From the NCBI GenBank assembly GCA_900541285.1, contig UQJA01000093.1, positions 1 to 8,249 on the forward strand: a stretch of 8,249 nt of DNA, read 5' to 3'. Of this stretch, positions 1-5,786 are shown piece after piece. The first letter of the stretch is position 1, and each line of letters begins with the position of its first letter. This DNA is from an uncultured Collinsella sp. (lineage in GTDB: Bacteria; Actinomycetota; Coriobacteriia; Coriobacteriales; Coriobacteriaceae). The notes below the pieces were generated by a model. That model made no database searches. It had not been told where the DNA came from and was given only the letters and a program-made list of their open reading frames with translations. The position numbers were made by a program, and so were the translations under genes.

Positions 1-719
1 CCCGCGGCTCCCACGGCCTCAACAGCAGCGGCCTGGCGCTCGGCGCGGTCCCACACACCCGAGCGGCCGCCTTCCTTGTGCAGCAGGCGCACGTCGACGA
101 TCTCCATGCCGCGATCGACGGCCTTGCACATGTCATAGATGGTCAGGCACGCAGCACTCGCTCCGGTCAGGGCCTCCATCTCGATACCCGTCTTGCCCGT
201 CACGCCCGCCGTAACCAGTACGTGAAAGCCAACCTGTCCGTCCGCGCGCGCCGGCGCCCAGCCCTCGGGCACGTCCTCGACAGGCGTCCCCAACGGAGCG
301 ATGGGCGCAATGTCGCACTTGCTCTTGGTAATGAGCAGCGGATGGCACATGGGGATGATGTCGCTCGTGCGTTTGATGGCCATAATGCCCGCCACGCGCG
401 CGCAGGCAAGCACATCGCCCTTTTTGGCGCGGTCCTGCAGCACCATGGCCTGCGTCTCGGGGTGCATGAGGATGGTGCCCTCGGCGATGGCAATGCGATG
501 GGTCTCGGCCTTGTCGGACACGTCGACCATGCGCACCTCGCCCTTGGCGTCCACGTGCGTCAGCTCGTCGCGACGGGCGTCGCGGGCGGGCTCGGCGGCA
601 GCGCTGGCAGTCGGTTGCGCGCCTGTAACGGCATCGCTGGCCGCAGCCGTGACTTTGTGGGCAGACATCGCGGCCCTGCGAGCGGCCTTGGTGGCATCGG
701 CGTACCTGCTCTTGGCCAT
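1..719 (-). CDS. moaC: Cyclic pyranopterin monophosphate synthase MoaC, 3' end cut by the window edge
   Basis: MoaC acts in the cytosol on the 3',8-cyclo-GTP made by MoaA, giving cyclic pyranopterin monophosphate for molybdenum cofactor. The 239 visible residues include family blocks LTHVDAKGEVRMVDVS (about 53-68), PMCHPLL (123-129), GKTGIEMEALTGAS (175-188) and TIYDMCKA (193-200). By alignment from memory with E. coli MoaC, K100, H126, D196 and K199 match the active-site Lys51, His77, Asp128 and Lys131. The ATG at 719 is supported by a GGAGG eight bases upstream. Two features are odd: an Ala-rich extension of about 52 residues before the usual start, and roughly 17 extra residues (about 140-160) before the GKTG block. 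The frame is still open at the edge, 19 residues past GGRSG, so a longer tail or a MoaC-MoaB/MogA-type fusion is possible but cannot be seen. It lies four bases after moaA in the same operon. Confidence 0.95.
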   Translation of the reverse strand, partial: MAKSRYADATKAARRAAMSAHKVTAAASDAVTGAQPTASAAAEPARDARRDELTHVDAKGEVRMVDVSDKAETHRIAIAEGTILMHPETQAMVLQDRAKKGDVLACARVAGIMAIKRTSDIIPMCHPLLITKSKCDIAPIAPLGTPVEDVPEGWAPARADGQVGFHVLVTAGVTGKTGIEMEALTGASAACLTIYDMCKAVDRGMEIVDVRLLHKEGGRSGVWDRAERQAAAVEAVGAA

Positions 720-723
720 ATGA

Positions 724-1779
724 TCATCCTCCGATTTGGGACATAAATCGTTGCGTGCCCTCAATTATCGCGTGTTCCTGCGGTTTGTGGGCCACGGCAT
801 CGCGCCAAATCGAAAGTACCTGCATATCATCACCACGACGCAGCGCCTCGCGCACCGAATACTCGGCATCGCTGAACAGGCACGGACGCACGTCGCCATC
901 GGCCGTCAGGCGCAGACGGTTGCAATTCGCGCAAAAATGGTTGGACATAGCGCTAATAAAGCCAACTGTTCCCGCCGCGCCCGGAAAGTGCCAATAGCGC
1001 GCAGGGCCCGCGCCAGCAGGAGCGTCGTTGATGTCGAGCGGCTCGAGCTCGCCCAATCCCGTCGCGGCGGCCCCGGCATTGATGCGCGCCCGCAGCTCGT
1101 CGCTCGGCACGGTATCGCTCGCGTCCCACAGCTCGGGATTGAGCGTGGGCGCGTGAGGGTCTACAGCACAATGTGAGCTCGTACGTTCGTCGCCAATGGG
1201 CATGTATTCGATAAAGCGCAGGTGGATGGGGCGGTCGACGGTCAGGCGTGCAAGGGCCGCCACATCCTGGTTGAGTCGGCGCACCACAACGCAGTTGACC
1301 TTAACGGGTTCAAAGCCCCAAGCCAGCGCCGCGTCGATGCCAGCCATGGTCTGCTCGAGTCGACCCAGGCGCGTGATCTTTCCAAACAGCGTAGGGTCGA
1401 GCGTGTCGAGCGAGATGTTGACGCGGTTAAGCCCCGCGTCTTTGAGCTGCGGCGCCAGCTTGGGCAGCAGGGCGCCGTTGGTGGTGAGCGAGATGTCCTC
1501 GATCTGCGGAATCGCGCGGATGTCACGAATGAGCGGGATGATACGGCGGCTGACCAGCGGCTCGCCACCCGTCAGGCGCACGCGGCGAATGCCCTCCCCC
1601 GCCACCAGGCGCACAAAGCGGGCGATTTCCTCGGCGCTGAGCAGCTCGTCGTGTGCACGGGGCGCCACGCCATCGGCCGGCATGCAGTAAATGCAGCGGA
1701 AATTGCACTTGTCGGTAACGGCAATGCGCAGGTAGTTGATATCGCGGCCAAAGCCGTCATGTTGCACGTGCCCGTCCAC
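724..1779 (-). CDS. moaA: GTP 3',8-cyclase MoaA (radical SAM, molybdenum cofactor)
   Basis: MoaA is a cytosolic radical SAM enzyme that converts GTP to 3',8-cyclo-GTP, the first step of molybdopterin synthesis; MoaC takes the product. The 351 residues are a normal family length. The SAM cluster motif CNFRCIYC gives C25, C29 and C32; LTGGEPL (69-75) follows; the C-terminal substrate-side [4Fe-4S] cluster has C283, C286 and C300 (HFCANCNRLRL, then RPC). The protein ends in Gly-Gly, a motif known to be needed for MoaA activity, so the 3' end is intact. The start is GTG at 1779, with GGAGG five bases upstream; no ATG lies between this GTG and the radical SAM core, and family homology begins by residue 10. 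The next gene, moaC, begins four bases after the stop. A promoter with a TATTAT box lies about 40 bases upstream, so moaA probably opens the operon. Confidence 0.97.
   Translation of the reverse strand: MDGHVQHDGFGRDINYLRIAVTDKCNFRCIYCMPADGVAPRAHDELLSAEEIARFVRLVAGEGIRRVRLTGGEPLVSRRIIPLIRDIRAIPQIEDISLTTNGALLPKLAPQLKDAGLNRVNISLDTLDPTLFGKITRLGRLEQTMAGIDAALAWGFEPVKVNCVVVRRLNQDVAALARLTVDRPIHLRFIEYMPIGDERTSSHCAVDPHAPTLNPELWDASDTVPSDELRARINAGAAATGLGELEPLDINDAPAGAGPARYWHFPGAAGTVGFISAMSNHFCANCNRLRLTADGDVRPCLFSDAEYSVREALRRGDDMQVLSIWRDAVAHKPQEHAIIEGTQRFMSQIGG
728..732 (-). promoter_or_regulatory. Ribosome binding site of moaC inside the end of moaA
   Basis: The minus strand reads GGAGG, eight bases before the moaC ATG at 719. 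These bases belong to the GGA GGA codons for the last two glycines of MoaA, just before its TGA stop (724-726). The site decides the 719 start over the internal ATG at codon 18 and suggests translational coupling. Confidence 0.85.
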
Positions 1780-1819
1780 GCGGCCCTCCCCTCACGCGGC
1801 GTTCTATTCTTCGGAAAAC

Positions 1820-1847
1820 ATAATACCCCACGAGAGAATCATGCCGA
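1820..1847 (-). promoter_or_regulatory. Probable moaA promoter
   Basis: On the minus strand TATTAT (1820-1825, five of six matches to the -10 consensus) is preceded by a 16-base spacer and TCGGCA (1842-1847, four of six to the -35 consensus). It would give a leader of about 33 bases, too short for a molybdenum-cofactor riboswitch. Motif matching only. Confidence 0.45.
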
Positions 1848-1911
1848 CACCCGTACGACAGGACAGGTCGCTTCGAGCAAGACCGGCTTCCCAAGCCCAT
1901 CCTCTGCACAG

Positions 1912-1972
1912 ACCATCACAACATTCGATGCTTTTCCCGTTTTTAGCGAAAAACGTCGAATGTTGTGATGGT
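1912..1972. repeat. 61-bp bulged hairpin repeat, copy 1
   Basis: Perfect 17-bp arms ACCATCACAACATTCGA (1912-1928) and its reverse complement (1956-1972) enclose an inner hairpin CGTTTTTAGCGAAAAACG (1938-1955, seven-bp stem, four-base loop). Nine unpaired bases, TGCTTTTCC (1929-1937), sit on the left side only, giving the element a direction. Copy 2 at 3153-3213 has the same length and orientation and matches at 57 of 61 positions. Copy 1 lies between the stop of the nuclease-like gene and the moaA promoter. No T-run follows either arm, so it is not a typical intrinsic terminator. It resembles a REP/MITE-like dispersed palindrome; its true family is unknown. Confidence 0.9.
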
Positions 1973-1996
1973 TTGCCTGCCCACGGCACCCCGTAG

Positions 1997-2014
1997 AGGG
2001 ACCAAAACGTCCCT
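1997..2014 (-). repeat. Small hairpin at the stop codon of the nuclease-like gene
   Basis: AGGGAC and GTCCCT form a perfect six-bp stem with a six-base loop, and the 3' arm on the plus strand overlaps the TAG stop (2013-2015). On the minus strand no T-run follows, so it is at best a weak or factor-assisted terminator, or a stabilising 3' end. Confidence 0.35.
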
Positions 2015-3050
2015 AAAGGCCGCCGTCCCAGTGCCGAATCACGAATTCTCGCAGGTCGTTTTGACGTTTCTGGAACGCTTCGCTTCGGTCGCACTTAAGG
2101 CCCATAGCGAGCGCGATGGCGTTCATCGCCCGGTGCAATTGCAGCTGATGGGCAAACTGAGTCCCGGTGAGGACGATCATCCTAAAGCCCAGCGCGCTCA
2201 GCACGGTCATACGCTCCGCATCCGACGCGCTGCGCTGTTTATCAAGATGGTCCGAACCGTTGTATTCAATCCCCGTACCGCTCGCAGGCGCATATACGTC
2301 GATCTCGAAATACCCGGCCTTTGCGAGATACTTGAACTCGTTGGGAACATCGACCCGATGGTTGAGCTCAACCTTGGCGTATCCCAGCCCTCCCTGGGAA
2401 CGTTTTGCTACGACCATGATTGCGGTGGCCGTCTCCATGGGCGACCGCGCGCCATCGTGCACGCGCTTGAGCACGGCGGCCGCGCGTATAGCCCCCTGAC
2501 GAGATCGGTTCTCATTGCAATAAGCAATCAAGTCGGCAACGGTATACCTCTGCCCCATCTCGATATAATCGCCTGTCGACAGATGATTCAAATGGTATCG
2601 GGCACAGATTTCGTAGCCATATTCCAGCTGCTCGGGTTCGCTCATCCACGAACCCGCTTGGACAAAGCACATGGCCTCATCAACCACTAGAAGGCCCTCT
2701 GCCACCTCGATAAGATGGCCTGGAGGTACCGGCGCCCCAAACACGTGGCATCTGAATCCAGCCGGCGTCGAACGCTCAAAATCGAAGTTGACGAGCGTGT
2801 CGATATGATCGAGCTCTTCTCGTGGAATACCGAGCGAAACTAGATAGTCGGCAACGATCCCAACTGCCGTTGAAGCCCTCAGCCCCTTGGCATCGAGTCC
2901 CAATTTGGGCAGGCTCGCGGTCGGTTCCGCCTCGTTAGCAAGCAAGTCCTCATCGTATAGGCTGCTTGTTCGCGAGAGCGGCTCGGACGGGCGCGCCACG
3001 TTGTGGTACAGCCAAGCAGTCTTATGGGACAGGACGATCGGCAGGTCCAT
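2013..3050 (-). CDS. Nuclease-like protein with DUF559/Vsr-type PD-(D/E)XK C-terminal domain
   Basis: The 345-residue soluble protein has no signal peptide or membrane segment. The C-terminal third has the layout of DUF559/Vsr-like endonuclease folds: SPMET with E206, FEIDVYAP with D251, IEYNGSDH with E262, N264 and H268, then D277, R280 and a hydrophobic strand before GTQF. N264 stands where many PD-(D/E)XK enzymes carry lysine, so catalysis is uncertain. Residues about 60-200 resemble, from memory, the middle part of a large Coriobacteriia family sometimes labelled AbiEi-like: a strand-rich section with CHVFGAPVPPGHLIEV, an acidic helical section, and a basic helix before the nuclease-type domain. 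The role is unknown; defence, mobile-element function or DNA repair are all possible. ATG at 3050 has GGAGG four bases upstream. Base composition is visibly lower in GC than the flanking moaA, MATE and ligA genes, suggesting acquisition. It stands alone, bracketed by the two hairpin repeats. Confidence 0.6.
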   Translation of the reverse strand: MDLPIVLSHKTAWLYHNVARPSEPLSRTSSLYDEDLLANEAEPTASLPKLGLDAKGLRASTAVGIVADYLVSLGIPREELDHIDTLVNFDFERSTPAGFRCHVFGAPVPPGHLIEVAEGLLVVDEAMCFVQAGSWMSEPEQLEYGYEICARYHLNHLSTGDYIEMGQRYTVADLIAYCNENRSRQGAIRAAAVLKRVHDGARSPMETATAIMVVAKRSQGGLGYAKVELNHRVDVPNEFKYLAKAGYFEIDVYAPASGTGIEYNGSDHLDKQRSASDAERMTVLSALGFRMIVLTGTQFAHQLQLHRAMNAIALAMGLKCDRSEAFQKRQNDLREFVIRHWDGGL

Positions 3051-3152
3051 AAGCCCTCCAATGGAGTCGGATAACCAACCTTATTCCCCTGCCCACGGGT
3101 CCACACACCTTCGTGCACAAGAAAGCGATTCCACCCGGTCGAGTGGCAAAAA

Positions 3153-3213
3153 ACCATCACAACATTCGATGCTTTTCCCGATTTTGGCAAAATACGTCGA
3201 ATGTTGTGATGGT
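3153..3213. repeat. 61-bp bulged hairpin repeat, copy 2
   Basis: This is the same element as at 1912-1972, in the same orientation. Its arms are identical and the pairing extends to 19 bp (3151-3169 with 3197-3215). The four differences from copy 1 all fall in the inner hairpin, CGATTTTGGCAAAATACG (3179-3196), which still folds as ATTTT/AAAAT with the pairing shifted by one base. Identity with copy 1 continues through TTG just beyond the right arm. It lies in the divergent space between the nuclease-like gene and the MATE promoter. Confidence 0.9.
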
Positions 3214-3297
3214 TTGAGGCGAGGTGAGGGGCACGGAGGGCCAAAGCATCGTGCTTGGAGCGTGACTATTTTTTTCGCCCCACTGCCGACACAAACC

Positions 3298-3328
3298 TTG
3301 ACTCTACAATCGTTGTAGGGTTTTCACT
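3298..3328 (+). promoter_or_regulatory. MATE promoter with MerR-type operator in a long spacer
   Basis: TTGACT (3298-3303) serves as -35 and TTCACT (3323-3328) as a weak -10, with a 19-base spacer. The spacer holds the dyad CTACAATCGTTGTAG (3304-3318), with six-bp arms and a three-base centre. An overlong spacer filled by a dyad is the hallmark of promoters that MerR-family proteins activate by distorting DNA, and a MerR-family gene lies downstream of the pump. An alternative is an extended -10, TGGTATGTA (3333-3341), with TTGTAG (3313-3318) as -35. Confidence 0.6.
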
Positions 3329-3368
3329 ACACTGGTATGTAAACAGACCCAGCCAGAAAGCCCCGCCC

Positions 3369-4715
3369 ATGGAACACGACCTCACACGCGGCAATGTCCT
3401 TAAGACCATCGCGGTCTTTGCTCTGCCCTATATGCTCTCGTACTTTTTGCAGATGCTCTACGGCATGGCCGACCTGTACATGATGGGGCAGTTTAGCGGC
3501 GCCGCCGGCATCACCGCCGTGGCAAATGGCGCGCAGACGCTCTATATGATTACCGTGGCACTCGTGGGCCTGGCCATGGGAACGACGGTGGTCGTCGGCC
3601 ACGCCGTGGGCTCGCGCCGGTTTGACCGCGCCGAGACCGCCATCGGCAACACCATCACGCTCTTTATGGGCGTCTCGGTAGTGCTGGCCGCCGTCCTGCT
3701 CGCACTGTGCCCGCAGATCGTGGCGCTCATTGGCACGCCGGCCGAGGCAGTCGAAGGCACTGCCGCCTACCTGCGTATCTGCTTTATCGGCATTCCCTTT
3801 ATCGCCGCGTACAACATTCTCTCGGCCATCTTTCGCGGGCTAGGCGATTCCCGCTCGCCTATGTACGTGATCGGCGTGGCATGCATCATCAACATCGCGC
3901 TCGACTTTCTGTTTATCGGGCACATGGGGCTCGGCCCCGTGGGCGCGGCACTCGGCACGGTGACCGCCCAGACGGCCAGCGTTGCCCTCGCGCTCGTGTG
4001 GCTCAAGAGCCGCCGAACGAATATCCACATTAAGCGCAGCGACCTGCGCCCCCAGCCCGAGGTGCTCGGCAGCATTCTTAAGATCGGCGTGCCCGTGGCC
4101 GTGCAGGACGGCTGCATCCAGGTGGCGTTTATGTTTATCACCGTCATTGCCAACCACCGAGGGCTCGTCGACGCCGCCGCCGTGGGCCTGGTCGAAAAGA
4201 TGATCAGCTTTTTGTTCATTGTGCCGAGCTCCATGGGCGCCACCGTCAGCGCACTCACAGCGCAAAATGCCGGCGCGGGCAAGGGCGACCGCGCGCGCCA
4301 GGTACTCAAAGACGCCATGACCATCTCGGTAGTGTATGGCTGTCTGATCACCGTGCTGATGTGGCTGGTGGCGCCGGCGTTTATTGGCTTTTTTGCCAAG
4401 GACCCTGCGGTGGTCGCGGCCGGTACCGGCTATATGCACAGTTATATTTTCGATGCAATCTTTGCCGGCATCCACATTTGCTTTAGCGGCTTTTTCGCTG
4501 CATACGGCAAGAGCTACATCGGCTTTGCGCACAACGTGCTGGCCGTGGCGCTCATTCGCGTGCCGGGCGCGTGGCTGCTGTCGAACGCCTATTCCGACAC
4601 GTTGTTTCCCATGGGCATCGCTTCGCCATGCGGATCGATTTTGTCGGCAGTCATCTGTGTTGTCGCGTTTACCGTGCTCAACCGCCGCGGAGCTTTTGAC
4701 AAGTTGGCAGCGTAG
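3369..4715 (+). CDS. MATE family multidrug efflux transporter
   Basis: The 448-residue inner-membrane protein is an ordinary MATE size (about 12 membrane helices, two MatE repeats). MATE pumps export cationic drugs and related compounds using a sodium or proton gradient; the substrate here cannot be told. Family hallmarks include the N-terminal block LTRGNVLKTIAVFALPYMLS, MLYGMADLYMMGQFSG in helix 1-2, AIFRGLGDSRSPM at the end of the first half, and GVPVAVQDGCIQ opening the second half. ATG at 3369 is chosen: the frame is open to a TTG at 3255, but the predicted promoter lies inside that extension and MATE homology begins at MEHDLTRGN. The ribosome site is weak (AGAAAG, eight bases upstream). 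The probable regulator follows after 54 bases, and no clear terminator separates them, so they are probably co-transcribed. Confidence 0.93.
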   Translation: MEHDLTRGNVLKTIAVFALPYMLSYFLQMLYGMADLYMMGQFSGAAGITAVANGAQTLYMITVALVGLAMGTTVVVGHAVGSRRFDRAETAIGNTITLFMGVSVVLAAVLLALCPQIVALIGTPAEAVEGTAAYLRICFIGIPFIAAYNILSAIFRGLGDSRSPMYVIGVACIINIALDFLFIGHMGLGPVGAALGTVTAQTASVALALVWLKSRRTNIHIKRSDLRPQPEVLGSILKIGVPVAVQDGCIQVAFMFITVIANHRGLVDAAAVGLVEKMISFLFIVPSSMGATVSALTAQNAGAGKGDRARQVLKDAMTISVVYGCLITVLMWLVAPAFIGFFAKDPAVVAAGTGYMHSYIFDAIFAGIHICFSGFFAAYGKSYIGFAHNVLAVALIRVPGAWLLSNAYSDTLFPMGIASPCGSILSAVICVVAFTVLNRRGAFDKLAA

Positions 4716-4755
4716 CGGGGCAACGCGAGCCTGGCGCGCCTCCCCGACCCTATTG

Positions 4756-4762
4756 AAAGGAG
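4756..4762 (+). promoter_or_regulatory. Ribosome binding site of the merR-like gene
   Basis: AAAGGAG lies seven bases before ATG at 4770. This strong site fixes the true N-terminus of the regulator and shows that the HTH part before the internal stop belongs to a real gene. Confidence 0.8.
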
Positions 4763-4769
4763 CGGCCCT

Positions 4770-5615
4770 ATGACCGATACGCCACCTGAACATACCGAGG
4801 GCCTGCTCCGCATTGGCGAGGTGGCGCGCCTGTTTAACCTGAGTGTGGGCACGCTGCGCCATTACGAGCAGATGGGCTTGCTGGATCCGGCGCACATCGA
4901 TCCGGCGAGTGGATACCGCTACTACGGATAGCGGCAGCTCTCCACTCTCAACACCATCAGTCACCTGCGTGTTCTCGACTTGCCGCTCGCGCAAATCCGT
5001 GAGTTTGTGACCACGCGCGACGTGGACCTTATGCAGCGGCAGCTGGCTCAGCAACAGGAGCTCATCGAGCGCAAGCGCCGTGAGTTGGAACGCGTGTCGC
5101 GCAAGATTGATAACCGGCTTGCCCTGCTGCACGATGCCTTGAACACCGAGCTCGATACCATTTGCACAATCGATGCGCCCGAGCTTCGCTGCGCCATATT
5201 GCGTGAACGTGTCAAGCCTACCGACGCCTATGCGCTGGAGTGGCAGATTCGTCAACTGCAGAAGGGCCAGCACGAGACCTTTGTCTTCCTGGGCAACTTG
5301 GGCGTTGGGATTAGCGCCGAGCGCCTGGCCGCCGGCGACTTTGATGGCTACGACGAGGTCTTTTTGCTGCTCGATGACACCGATGATTACGTGGGCGACG
5401 TCGAGACGCGACCCGCCGCGCGCTGCCTGACCATTAGCTTTCGCGGCACACACGGGCAAGCGGGCCCGCGCTATAAGCAGCTGCTCGGCTATATGCGCGA
5501 ACACGGGCTGTCCCCCGCTGGCCCCTCACGCGAGATCGCCCTGATCGATGACATCATCAGCGACGACCCCGCGACCTACGTGACGCAGATCACGGTGCCC
5601 GTATCGCTAGGCTAG
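4770..5615 (+). pseudogene. MerR/BmrR-type transcriptional regulator broken by an in-frame TAG at codon 54
   Basis: Read through, this is a 281-codon MerR-family activator. Residues 12-53 give the DNA-binding part (LLRIGEVARLFNLSVGTLRH, then YEQMGLLDP and SGYRYYG). Codons 55-80 continue the fold (RQLSTLNTISHLRVLDLPL), a coiled-coil dimerisation helix spans about 84-125, and residues about 130-281 resemble a GyrI/BmrR-like drug-binding domain. The TAG (4929-4931) interrupts the conserved SGYRYYxxxQL stretch, where family members usually have Glu or a similar residue; GAG to TAG would be a single change. Frame and homology continue without other damage to the normal stop, so the mutation is recent, or is a sequencing error. 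Reinitiation at TTG 4980 would make a protein without the HTH. Its likely target is the dyad upstream of the MATE gene. Confidence 0.85.
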
Positions 5616-5786
5616 ACCGAGCCTCGTCTCTAGCTCGGTCAGCGCCTCAAAAGCATCGCGAGACATGCCCGCCGCGCGTTCGCGCTCGGCAACGCGAATT
5701 CGCGCCATCAGGTGCTCTTTTGACTGCGCTTGGGAGCGCTTCGTGGGCCCTTCCGCCTGCGAGCAATTGTGGTTCTCAATATCCAT
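5607..5786 (-). CDS. Small hypothetical protein (59 residues) coupled to ligA
   Basis: This short frame starts at ATG 5784-5786, which overlaps the ligA TAA stop by one base (TAATG), with GGAGG (5791-5795) four bases upstream. That arrangement argues for a real, translationally coupled gene. The product is hydrophilic and highly charged (MDIENHNCSQAEG, then KRSQAQSKEHLMARIRVAERER and AGMSRDAFEALTELETRLGL), with no membrane segment. The last 30 residues form a likely helix and resemble only loosely the tails of RelB/Phd-like antitoxins; no toxin gene lies next to it, so no function is assigned. Its 3' end overlaps the 3' end of the convergent merR-like gene by nine bases. Confidence 0.6.
   Translation of the reverse strand: MDIENHNCSQAEGPTKRSQAQSKEHLMARIRVAERERAAGMSRDAFEALTELETRLGLA
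5615..5640. repeat. 8-bp inverted repeat at a convergent gene junction
   Basis: GACCGAGC (5615-5622) and GCTCGGTC (5633-5640) pair perfectly across a ten-base loop, starting at the last base of the merR-like stop codon and lying inside the 3' end of the 59-residue gene. Neither strand has a following T-run, so it is at most a weak transcription barrier for either direction. Confidence 0.35.

Noticed and set aside
1222..1968. Plus-strand frame antisense to moaA, with a similar one at 78-746 antisense to moaC.
   Set aside because: Both are shadows of clear Moa genes, with no ribosome site or recognisable motif.
1965..2690. Plus-strand frame of 241 codons opposite the nuclease-like gene.
   Set aside because: The minus-strand frame is longer, has GGAGG before its ATG, and shows an ordered nuclease-type motif; the plus-strand product shows nothing.
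3153..3213. Reading the two hairpin repeats as intrinsic terminators or as CRISPR repeats.
   Set aside because: No T-run follows either arm on either strand; only two copies occur, about 1.2 kb apart with a gene between them, so there is no array with spacers.
3241..3275. Imperfect hairpin CCAAAGCA/TGCTTGG followed by seven Ts on the plus strand.
   Set aside because: The T-run begins more than ten bases after the stem and no plus-strand gene ends upstream, so a terminator is not supported.
2887..3318. A frame whose product shares a peptide (QHSM...ECCDG) with frames at 1736-1996 and 1804-2094.
   Set aside because: The shared peptide is just the translation of the 61-bp hairpin repeat; no coding signal surrounds it.
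3255..3368. Upstream TTG start for the MATE gene.
   Set aside because: The predicted promoter lies within this stretch, the added 38 residues have no MATE homology, and ATG 3369 opens the conserved N-terminal block.
4716..4746. CGGGG/CCCCG pairing between the MATE and merR-like genes.
   Set aside because: Only five pairs across a 21-base loop, with no T-run; the two genes are more likely co-transcribed.
3840..5504. A 554-codon open frame antisense to the MATE and merR-like genes.
   Set aside because: Its product is rich in His, Arg, Ala and Gln without any fold or motif, as expected from the antisense of GC-rich coding DNA; it covers two recognised genes.
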